Positions 51,601 to 60,622 of a stretch of DNA of 64,000 nucleotides are shown here, piece by piece. A model generated the notes under the pieces. That model did not search any database, had not been told where the DNA came from, and saw only the letters and a program-made list of their open reading frames with translations. The translations under genes were made by a program, and so were the position numbers. Each line of letters begins with the position of its first letter. Position 1 is the stretch's first letter. Source of the DNA: Rhea pennata (Eukaryota; Chordata; Aves; Rheiformes; Rheidae); contig NC_084672.1 in the NCBI RefSeq assembly GCF_028389875.1, positions 11,647,958 to 11,711,957 of the forward strand, given 5' to 3'.

Positions 51601-54600
51601 GTGCAACTGGTTCTTTTTGTTGAGAGGTCAGCAAGTCCCACATCATCTGAGATGCATGGAAGTAGCCTGTATGGAGAGTGACCTTCTGAAGACATTCCTG
51701 GTTTCATGTGTAGGTTTCCTGTGTAGATACAATTCCTATTGAGTTGTATGTTTTAAACCGATGTTTATGAAGCTGCCTGGAGAATCTGAGCAACTCTTTC
51801 CCACTTAACTGATATCAGACAAGACATCAAAGACCGTCTTCTGCATTAATACAGGCAGGTGATAATTTGTATCATCTACAAGTATTCCTACTGAAAGCTA
51901 ATGAATCGAGAGCACAAGATGAAATTCTTAATCTGTACCTCCAAAGCTAATTTTTGAGGAAGATGATTATAGGAAAAAAAAATCTTAAGTAATTCTGTAA
52001 TGTCTGCAGACCTCAACAGTATAATGAAAATTGATTAGCTTGGGCAATTTCCACTGTGTTTTTTTTAAATGAATAGCAAATGTTTTTCCTCTTCATAGGT
52101 AAACCAGGACTCCAGATCTGCAGAATCACCAAATATGCACCATTTAGTGGCTATGCAGGAGCAAAACACCAAACAGAAGAAGCAATTAAGAGATGTTTTC
52201 CAAAAAGGGGATTTATATTTTAATAGTGGTGACCTTCTAGTGATTGACAATGATAACTTCATTTATTTCCATGATAGAACTGGAGACACTTTCCGGTTAG
52301 TGTATTTAAATGGTTATCACAGCAAAAAAAATATTTATTCAATCTCAAATCTGATTTCATGTTCAAGCATTTCATACTGACTGATGAAAGCTATTTTCTC
52401 TGACTTTAGTCAGAAAAAAAGGACTCACTTCTGTTCTATTTTGATCATTTGTGTTTACATGCACAAACTACAAGTTCAGTTTAGGATAAGTGAATGCTAT
52501 TTTGAATATTTCTCAGTAGTCAGAATCCATTCACACTCATAAACCGTTGTAGTTTAACATTCACTACATTTTTAAAACTCATAGTTTATGGAGCCTAGGA
52601 TAGACATTAATGTAAGTAATATTTTGGTGTTTTAGTCTATTTAAAGCTCTATTAAGCATGAATTAGCTGAGTGCATTAAATCCTACTGAGATTTGAATAT
52701 TCTGGAACATGCTGATAAATTTTGCAGCATGTCTTTCTCTACTTTTAATAACAGGTCCCTTGTTCCAGTGGAAAAGTGCTTTCTGACCTCAAGCTCGGAG
52801 CTCAGCCCATTATAAAGTCAAACATTAAAATGCTACAGATCACTATGAGATCACTATGCATAGAAATTATGACCTTTATAAACTGCTTATATTCCAGGTG
52901 GAAAGGAGAAAACGTTTCTACAACTGAAGTTGCAGACATTTTAGGATTGATTGACTGTGTTCAAGAAGTTACTGTATATGGAGTATCTGTTCCAGGTATA
53001 AGTGAAACACTTGAAGTGTGATAACATTTTTTTTTTATATATGTTAACAAATTTTTTTTTACACTGAGAACTGTAGTGTATAGGTAATCCTCCTTTAGCT
53101 TCTCTATTTTTCATAAGTTACATTTGATGCATTCTATAATTTCAATGTATAAAATGCAGTATTAATTAGCTGAGAAAACATAGCCAAAGCTTATGTTAAT
53201 ATAATATACTAACAGGAAAAAGGAAGAAGATTTGAGACCAAGTGTCTTGGGTGCAGATGATGATGTATGTTTTACAGCAAAATAGCTCTACAATTACTGT
53301 AAAATGAGACAAACAAAATAGATGTGAAAGGAATTTCTAGAAGAACAAGAAATTGATCTTCTGTTGAGATTCACCTGTTCTCCATCTTTTTCAATCTGAA
53401 GCAAGGCATAGAGTTCTAAAACACTTGCTACCTTTTTTCTATTCCTCAAAAATTGTGAAATCTTAGAATTAGAACCTCTTTAAGACCTTATGACAGCTAC
53501 TTAATCCAGATTCCCAGATGTATTGGTGGACAAAAGAGGGAACAGATGGATTTATTTTACTTTCTTGTGCTCCTGTGTTTTGGAGGTACCTTCCTGTCCA
53601 TTTGGCTCACTTACCTAAGTTCCACAGGATGCCCCTCTAGTTTCTCACAGTAAATGTGTTGTGAGGGACAGTTAAAATGGAATTCATTCTTCTAGTGTAG
53701 TGCAGGGATCTGAAATCAAACAAACAAGTTTAGATCCGAAATGAAATCCTGAATATTTAACTTTGTTGCAGTTGTGATTTCGACCTGTTGGCATAATATA
53801 TCATATGCCCTTCAGAGAAGTTTAAGAATGAGTCTAATAAGGAGGCTGCTATAAAAGTTAACAGACATCAAACTTTTTCCATAAAGCCTTCCAAACTAGA
53901 ATATATTATAACATAGGTCACATCACTGACAAATTAATATTTCTGAATTGGAAGACAGTATTAGATATTCCACTCTTCCTGCATCCACTACCTCCATCTA
54001 CCATTTGCTCAACACAGGAGAATTTCCATTAATATTTTGCTTCATCCAGTGTTTTCTCTACTGAAAGTGGAAAAAAATGACAATAGAAATTTTAGTGTTT
54101 CTGGGGCTAGAAGAATGAAAATGTTTATAAACCAAGGTGGTCTATGAGAATAGTGAATTTAATTCAAAGAAACAAAAAAAGCTCCTTTCATTAATCGTTC
54201 ATGCCTCCACTATCTATTGAAGTAAAATTAAACCCTCTCTCTTTAAATCACTCGTGTTTTGAACTGCTTTGTGGTAGCGATAAACATACTGTTGCCTCAG
54301 AGACATTTCAAAAGCAAGGTAACCACATAAGTAGTCTAGAGTTCTTTATGTATTTCTCAAATTACACTGTAGGAGAAGAGGAAAATACACTCTTATTCCC
54401 AATGCTCTTGTAAGACCGTGTAGAAGAGGTGCTGATACCCAATTATGGATTGGCTTTATGAAAAGAAAAAACAGGATTGATTGTTCAAACCCAGTTCTTG
54501 CTTTGCCATTATGCAAGAACAGTGTAGATTTTGTATTTAGGTTTTTTTCTGCTTTAGGTAGTATGGAAATATTTTTACTTCAGTAATATAGCTGGAGATG

Positions 54601-57397
54601 ATCATGTACACCACCTGAGAACTCTAACTTGGTACTCTAGATTCCGAATAAAGAAATATGAATGCCAGGTAGTTTAAGTACATTGTATGAAAGGTAAAAG
54701 AAAACAAAGATAGCTCGAAAGGAACTTTAGAGCCATTCATCCTAAACTTGTATATTATTGTGCTCTACTTTTTCTCTAAGTTTAGGTGACACTTTCTTTT
54801 TTCACTTGCTCTTGTGTGCAATTTTATGAAAGACTTAATATCATTCAAATGTGAAAATTTTTCCTACTGTTTTCATGTAATCAATTTAAACTGTACTTGT
54901 CATTCCAGAATTATGTCACAAAAATGTAACAGAAGTGAGCATAGGATTATTTATGAATAACTAATATACCCAGATCTGATCTTCTTGAAGTATTTGTAAC
55001 CCCAGGCAACAGAAATATCACCAACAGTTTAGTGTTTATATTGTGCCACATCCCCAGCCCAGCCACCAAAAGGGGAGGACAAAAGCCCTCTCAGTAATGT
55101 GGTTAAACAAGTTGTTAAAAAAAAGAAAAGAAAGAAGAAAAGTCTGTAGTACTTGGATTCTTGCAGCACTTAATTCAGGTGGTGGGCAACAATATTAAAC
55201 TGGGATCTTATTTCTTTCTGTCCTCTTTCTGCATGGATGAGTTTGTCAGTACACTGAGTACAAGCAGTTTTACAATGTTTTATAATAGAGTAAATTAACC
55301 CCACAGAGCTGAATGCTGCTGCAGGCAGAATTCCATCTCTAAGCATTGAGACCTGACATTCAGCTTGCATTGAAACATGGAAATAAGGATGATTTTTCAA
55401 AATGTGTCATCCATCATTCTGATGTTAGGCTTTCAAAAGAATTTGGCATCTAGGGTGCTGAAGCCATAAGAAAAATCTAATCACTTAGATGTCTAATGGA
55501 AAGTGTGTTTTCTAAAATTGCTTAGAAGGAGGGATTCATTTGTGAAAAAAATAAAGAGGATTAGTCTGAAGTCTTAAATGAGCTATGGTTATTTACTGTC
55601 ATTGTTCCTTCAGGTTATGAAGGCAGAATAGGAATGGCATGTATTCGACTGAAGGAAAACTGTGAATTTAACGGTGAAAATACTTACAGACATGTTCACG
55701 CTCACCTTCCAAACTATGCGAGACCTCATTTTATAAGGATTAAGGTAAACCAGTGCTCCTAAATAGCTTCTGTGCGTCTGTCAACACTCTGTTTTCTCTC
55801 ATTTCTGTGAGGAGTATGGACTTCCTAATTATGCTAGCAATCTCAAAGGGTTTTCGACTCTCACTTGCTCTTGTCATTTACCAATGTGAAAGCAGAACTG
55901 GACCCAGGTGTTTTATTTCATCCTGGAAAAACAAAGCTGCATGAGCAGTAACAGGATACAGGTATATTTTAACATATAAAAACAGGAAGATCTTTTAATG
56001 GAAAAATATCATACTTCCTGTTGCATTCCTTCAGCACACTGAGTTGTTTTCAGTTTACCACTTCTACAAACTGTTCTGCTCAAAATTATGATCAACCCAC
56101 ACATAACAGCTTGCAAAAGAGATTTTTTTTTCATAATAGTGAATAAATAGCTAAATTGTAAACTAAAGTTTAAGTTGAATTAGGAAAATGAGAGAACTTC
56201 ACTCTAGCAGTACTTCTCAGGGTATTTATTTAAAATAAATATACCTCATTTTAGTTAGATTTTGTTTTCACTGAAATGATTCAAGAGAAGGAGTAACACA
56301 GAAATACTAGCATCCCTAATTACTTAGTTGATCTTTAACTTTTGAGTTACTATACAAATAAAGCAGCTGACCAGTCAAGGTAGTAGTTTGTCTTGCCATC
56401 TCATCCAAAGCATGCTGAGATTTGCCCAACTACCAATTGCCATTCTTTTCTGAGAGAAAAAAAAAGTTCTGATGAGAACAGGGTGCAGGTATGCTAATAG
56501 CACTCACTGTCATCAAAGGCTTTCCTGTGGGGTCAGTTTCCCTTACCCCGAGTAGTTTTTCTTAGAGCCTGACCTCCATCAGTTTCTTGCAAAGCACTTT
56601 TTAAAGAGATATGCATCAATCAAGAACTATTACTCTTTAAAATGATATTGCATCATATTGGTGATCTGAACAACTTAGTTAACTGACTACCACATTAGTT
56701 TTACTAAACAAAGTTTTAACTAATGGGTGTTAAGTGAAAACTCATCTCTAGTGTGCGATTAAATGAACTGCTGGATCAAAGCCATGAGTCTTTCTCAGCA
56801 GAAGTTGAAAATGGCATGAGTAAAGTCTCTAGTGTTTCCATGTCTCATTTAAAGAGGATAGGGAGGAAAGCCTTTCAGTAATCTATTGCTGTGGCCCCAG
56901 AGTTTCTTACGTTCAGATTAATAACTGACCTACATATTCAATAGTTGAACTATTATCAGATGGATGCAGATAGTTTAAACTTTTATTAGTAAGACTTTGA
57001 CTTCTGTGCTGTATGGATTTATACACGATGCTCATCTCAGAGACAGGAAACATACATATTGTTCATGTTCTAATTACCTGTAACTATATAAAGACACTAC
57101 CTAGAATAAAAGCTCAAGGCTGTTTTTTTTTCCAATCCTCTTTAAATGTGGAAAATTTAATCTAATTTGCCATAATTATATGCTGCCATTGATAAGTTGA
57201 GATTTAATTTTGTTTTGTAGAGCGCCATTGAACTCACAGCAACTTTTAAGTACCGTAAAGTACAACTAGTGAAGGAGGGTTTCAATCCAGCAGTCAGCAT
57301 AGATTGCCTGTATATCCTGGATGAAAAAGAAAATACGTATGTACAAATGACACAGGCCATTTATAACTCAGTAAAAAAACATGATATCAGATTATAA
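39183..57397 (+). CDS. SLC27A2: Very long-chain acyl-CoA synthetase / FATP2, 10 exons, frameshift in exon 7
   Basis: This ATP-dependent enzyme of ER and peroxisomal membranes activates very long-chain fatty acids and bile-acid precursors to CoA thioesters and assists fatty-acid uptake. Coding exons: 39183-39660, 42660-42869, 44101-44259, 44771-44895, 49851-50045, 50402-50492, 52099-52295, 52898-52995, 55614-55744, 57221-57397, all GT-AG. An N-terminal hydrophobic segment (residues 5-20) precedes PYFFQDL. The AMP-binding motif YIYTSGTTG is at 222-230, LPKAAV follows, and the [13 protein letters not shown] motif spans exons 7-8. The first of two adjacent ATGs matches the human length. Exon 7 is 197 bases where 199 would keep frame, and as given translation stops at TAA 52221-52223, codon 461. 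With exon 7 counted in its ortholog frame the total is 620 residues, as in human. Everything after the shift is intact. Confidence 0.93.
39661..42659 (+). other. SLC27A2: SLC27A2 intron 1
   Basis: About 3 kb. The first 300 bases are still CpG island. An imperfect 31-base tandem duplication lies at 41094-41155 (GTTTATTGGAGG repeated). No exon is seen. Confidence 0.7.
41094..41155. repeat. Imperfect tandem duplication, two 31-base units
   Basis: Two adjacent units each begin GTTTATTGGAGG and diverge after that. It is a small duplication in SLC27A2 intron 1. Confidence 0.6.
42660..42869 (+). CDS. SLC27A2: SLC27A2 coding exon 2
   Basis: It has acceptor TTTAAG|AG and donor TACAG|GTAATG. It encodes residues 160-229, ending in the core AMP-binding motif MYIYTSGTT. 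Confidence 0.95.
42870..44100 (+). other. SLC27A2: SLC27A2 intron 2
   Basis: 1.2 kb of intron with no other feature that I can support. Confidence 0.7.
44101..44259 (+). CDS. SLC27A2: SLC27A2 coding exon 3
   Basis: It starts after GCTTTAAG with the Gly that completes the AMP-binding motif, then [12 protein letters not shown]. It includes [19 protein letters not shown], typical of the FATP family, and ends AAAG|GTACAA. Confidence 0.95.
44771..44895 (+). CDS. SLC27A2: SLC27A2 coding exon 4
   Basis: It has TGCACAG|GTG acceptor and CCACAG|GTAACT donor. It encodes [17 protein letters not shown] and [13 protein letters not shown], a hallmark FATP segment. Confidence 0.95.
47545..48162 (+). mobile_element. 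CR1 LINE fragment, 3' end, plus orientation
   Basis: Sense-strand CR1 3' region in SLC27A2 intron 4. It shows CAATGTGCCCTTGTAGTCAA, CCACATCTGGAGTACTGTGT, AACTTCTTTACTGTGAGAGT, GGATTGGACTAGATGATCTC, then the ATTCTGTGATTCTGTGATT tail. A 136-codon stretch of the reverse-transcriptase end stays open but is broken afterwards. It is well preserved compared with the GATM intron copy and has the same 3' signature as the 36 kb copy in opposite orientation. A short local duplication around CCTTAAGGTATTCACAAATA suggests some rearrangement. Confidence 0.95.
48174..48227. repeat. Two perfect 27-base tandem units with inverted halves
   Basis: The units at 48174-48200 and 48201-48227 are identical. Inside each, GCACTAGTAA is followed after one base by TTATTAGTG(C), a nearly perfect inverted repeat able to form a hairpin. 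The array begins 12 bases after the CR1 tail. Confidence 0.85.
49851..50045 (+). CDS. SLC27A2: SLC27A2 coding exon 5
   Basis: It has 65 codons in phase 0, between TTTCCAG and AAG|GTAAGA. It encodes [26 protein letters not shown] (the second adenylate-site motif) and GAVGRVN. Confidence 0.95.
50402..50492 (+). CDS. SLC27A2: SLC27A2 coding exon 6
   Basis: It encodes [20 protein letters not shown] and [10 protein letters not shown], between CACTTAG and CAAAG|GTAAAA. Confidence 0.95.
50493..52098 (+). other. SLC27A2: SLC27A2 intron 6
   Basis: 1.6 kb with an AAC trinucleotide run near 50882-50898, an 11-base G run at 50956-50966 and a poly(A) run near 51370. No exon is seen. Confidence 0.7.
52099..52295 (+). 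CDS. SLC27A2: SLC27A2 coding exon 7, two bases short (frameshift)
   Basis: The exon starts in frame ([20 protein letters not shown]). At about 52176-52181 the frame changes: the first frame reads on to a TAA at 52221-52223, while the next frame carries the expected continuation [19 protein letters not shown] up to the TTCCG|GTTAGT donor. The expected exon length for phase continuity is 199, the observed length is 197. The site is an A/G run (ACAGAAGAAGC), where two bases appear missing. It could be a real allele or fixed mutation, or an assembly error. Confidence 0.93.
52898..52995 (+). CDS. SLC27A2: SLC27A2 coding exon 8
   Basis: It encodes [16 protein letters not shown] and [14 protein letters not shown], between ATTCCAG and CCAG|GTATAA. 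It is fully intact in the downstream frame. Confidence 0.94.
52996..55613 (+). other. SLC27A2: SLC27A2 intron 8
   Basis: 2.6 kb of AT-rich intron. I see no exon or identifiable transposon. Confidence 0.7.
55614..55744 (+). CDS. SLC27A2: SLC27A2 coding exon 9
   Basis: It encodes [18 protein letters not shown] and [14 protein letters not shown], between CCTTCAG and AAG|GTAAAC. Confidence 0.94.
55745..57220 (+). other. SLC27A2: SLC27A2 intron 9
   Basis: 1.5 kb with no supported feature. Confidence 0.7.
57221..57397 (+). CDS. SLC27A2: SLC27A2 coding exon 10 (terminal)
   Basis: It has 58 codons and the stop TAA at 57395-57397. It encodes [20 protein letters not shown]. The family motif TGTFK reads TATFK here. 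The C-terminus ends in HDIRL. Confidence 0.94.
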   Translation, partial: SAIELTATFKYRKVQLVKEGFNPAVSIDCLYILDEKENTYVQMTQAIYNSVKKHDIRL

Positions 57398-57532
57398 GCA
57401 TGTCCAAAAAAAATCCATGTTTTATAATCAGCTTTTAAAGCATCTGTTACTCTTAACAGTGCCAGGAAATTCGGTTTATTAATGTTAGCAAATATCTGTA
57501 TCTGAAATAATATGTGACTATGTGATCATTTT

Positions 57533-57538
57533 AATAAA
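57533..57538 (+). terminator. SLC27A2: SLC27A2 polyadenylation signal
   Basis: AATAAA 136 bases after the stop, in an otherwise open 3' UTR. Cleavage is expected near 57555, giving a short 3' UTR. Confidence 0.7.
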
Positions 57539-57559
57539 ATAGAACTGCTCTGACACCAG

Positions 57560-59660
57560 TCATATTTCAGCCTGGATTCTGCTCTCCTTCATGCCTTGTA
57601 TTTCTTACACACCATCTTTTTTTCTCCTGAGTTTTATTTTTTTCTAAGCTGCCTACTCTTAAGTAGGAGTGCTTCCATCACCCAGTGCATCGTTGCTGTC
57701 ACCTTCCAACTCTCTACTGTTCTCAGGACTAACCCTGATTGTTGAGACATTTATGACTATTGTTCTATCAGAATTGATTGTCACACATTCACACTAAGGA
57801 AGGCATGTAAGTAGGTTTCCCCTTCTTGAATTAGGTGCTCAAATAGGCTGTACTAGGATAATTCAAAATTAGTCAGGTATACCCATCTCTTATAGCTGGA
57901 ACTTCCCTTACCCTTTCCATAAAAACTTCATCATTGCTTGCATACTACATAAAGAATAAACTGGAATGCCACACTATTTGCTTAAGTCATATTCTGTAAG
58001 TAGGTCAAGTATTCTGCATCTAAAACTTGAGAACACTCCAGCTGTAGCTGCCATGTTTACCAGCACACTGAGACCATCATCATAAGTCCCAAGTAATTAA
58101 CATTCAGGTTTGTTCTCAAACAGTTTAAATCATATACACATTCTCATTTGTATTTACAGAATTTTTACTAATCTGCTTATGTGAAGAGAAGGCCACAGTA
58201 GGATTAACTATCCTGGACAGCTAGTATAGCACAACCTTTTTCCCAGTGCGTGAATGTATTGTTAAAACTATGAATATTCGTATTGGGCATCTTGGCATTA
58301 AAAAAAAGAGACATCTTTATGTAAGTATATTTATATTCATGTTAGAAGGTGAGCCATGATAATTACATTAGTAAAAAAATTACATCCCTAGTGAAAACAC
58401 AGTATTCATTAACAAAGACTGTTAATGAATCTTACAGGTATCTCAGATTAACTAATCCAAGAAAGTCTAGATTAGATGCTCACATTAACTTTTACCCATT
58501 GCACCAGAAGTACCTTCTCATTTTAATTTTCAGGCATCAAGTAATAAATACACAAAATAACAATTTGTAGTAACTTACAGCTATTTTCCTTTAGATGTAA
58601 ATAGGGTAATGGCAGGCAAGATACTTCATTATGAAGTATGCTTTAAGTTTTTCTATAATTAAAAAATAAAACTCTACAAATAATAATACAGCATAGTATA
58701 AAATAAATACATACTTACTAGGAAGAGTTGGCAGGCCAAATTTTACTGCTGCTTGTAACACATGCCTCAGTAAACCCCACTGTGAGTTTAGCTGATGTTG
58801 TATAACAGTATGGAAACTGGTTTGATTGACCAGACTTAAATAACTTAAGAACAGCTCTCCTGGCCCAGCACCCGGCCTTGACAAATACTTATTGCAGCTG
58901 TCTGGCAATGACTTTGAAGAAGACAGCAAGCATCTAGCAATGCTTCCCCAGGATAGTTCCCTAGCAATCTTTGTTTCTTGACTCAACAGTAGACTTTCTG
59001 AATTTAAAACTCCCGTCAGTGGCATTTTCTCCAATTAATATTTTGAATTATTTTTGAAAAATATGTAAATCATTGCCTTCTTGTAGCAATGAGTTTGTTT
59101 GCTGCATGGAGATGCCTCTCCTTTTGTCTGGCCTGCTACCTGTTAGTTTAATATACCTAGTTCTTCTGAAATGAGAAAGGGTGAAATCATTCCTGTTCTC
59201 TTCTCCCATGCATTTGTGATTTACAGGCCTTAGGTAATGCTGATAAAAGTCACAGGTGCCCAGAAATGGCAAATCTTCCTGGTACAAGAGCTGCACAAAG
59301 CCTTCTTTGCACTGTAACTGATTAATTCAGACAGAAAGGCAGGTCTGCTGTGGTTTTAAATTCATAGTCAGTTTAAAACTGCATGGCAAGCCTCTTAGAA
59401 AGGTTACATCTTCCTTTTTGCACAGTTTACAAGTGACATAGTTACCCACGGGTCCCTGCAGCAGTCTTTAGAAAGTTTAGGTCATGGTATTAAAAGAATA
59501 AGTGGTGCAACTAGTGGGCTAAATTGTTTACACCCTATTGAGACCAGCATATTTTATTTAAATGATTCTACTCTACCAGCTGCGAATGGTCTATTAGTGT
59601 ATTGTAAGGCAGATACGACAAAAATTTTCTTTTCTACAGTCTACAAACCAGAGTTTTGTG
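57560..59660. other. Tail-to-tail gap between SLC27A2 and HDC
   Basis: 2.1 kb between two convergent polyadenylation signals. It contains a minus-strand segment at 58719-59311 bounded by good splice-like signals (see findings), but no recognised gene. Confidence 0.6.
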
Positions 59661-59676
59661 TTACAAGCTTACAAGA

Positions 59677-59682
59677 TTTATT
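59677..59682 (-). terminator. HDC: HDC polyadenylation signal
   Basis: Plus-strand TTTATT, AATAAA on the minus strand, 179 bases after the HDC stop codon. This is the first good signal downstream. Confidence 0.6.
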
Positions 59683-59860
59683 TGACATTTTAATCTAAAA
59701 ATACACAAGGTTTTTCATCAGTAGAAGCACAGGAATTTTCTTAGTGGTTGTTGCCACTGTTTACATACTGAACAAAAAAAATGGTAGTATTGCATATGAA
59801 TAAGCAAACTTTGGTTCTTTTCTACCTGGGGAGGCCTTAAGGACCAATCTCTTTCACTTG

Positions 59861-60622
59861 TTAGACAATGGCTTGCAGAGGACAGCAAGGCAGATGAAGG
59901 CCACACTGAATGCTACACTCCGGAAAACTTGGAACACTGTAAAATTTGATCAGTTTTTTGAAGGCACTTTTTTTGAGCATCATCACCTCTTCAGGCAGCC
60001 TAGAAAGGATTTGGGCATTTTTATGAGACTCTTTCTTGTCAGTGGCTCCAGCTTTGGGGTTACATTGCTCAAGACTATCAGTCATAGGCATGCTGTTGCA
60101 ACTGAGGGAACGCGCTGTCTTTTTCTTGCCTTGAACAGATAAATAACTGAATAAGAAGGAGGTTAACTTATGTTTTGTAACATCTTGGACATCTTCTGGA
60201 AAACAGTCATCTAGAGGATCCCCTGGACCTTCCGCTTCTTGGTTAATCACACACATACTGGGACTCACTGGTAACTTCTTAGGCTGAACTACTATTTTTC
60301 TGGAAGGTGTTTTGTATTCTCCTTCATCTAGATAAAACTGAGAAGCATTATTAATGGTATTAGAACTAGGCTTAACTATCATATTAGGGAGTCTTTCCCC
60401 ATCACCAGAATTGATGCGGTGCAACGCATAATGCCGGCTAACGATTTGGGCTGCAGTGTGTTGAATGATGCTCCAGTCTTGCAGAATATCTTCCCTGGTT
60501 GTGAACTGAGATGTTACAGTAAAACGAATGATGAACTTGTCATGAATGGTTGCTGGAATAAGGAAAAGCCTGCCAGAACTGCTCAGTTCTTTTAAGAGCT
60601 CTTCCGTCAGCCAGTTGGGACC
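59861..60622 (-). CDS. HDC: HDC terminal coding exon (exon 12)
   Basis: It follows AAAACAG|GGTCCC, with 253 codons and stop. It begins [13 protein letters not shown], then [21 protein letters not shown] poorly conserved linker follows, then a conserved tail with [19 protein letters not shown] and [20 protein letters not shown]. Confidence 0.96.
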   Translation of the reverse strand, partial: GPNWLTEELLKELSSSGRLFLIPATIHDKFIIRFTVTSQFTTREDILQDWSIIQHTAAQIVSRHYALHRINSGDGERLPNMIVKPSSNTINNASQFYLDEGEYKTPSRKIVVQPKKLPVSPSMCVINQEAEGPGDPLDDCFPEDVQDVTKHKLTSFLFSYLSVQGKKKTARSLSCNSMPMTDSLEQCNPKAGATDKKESHKNAQILSRLPEEVMMLKKSAFKKLIKFYSVPSFPECSIQCGLHLPCCPLQAIV

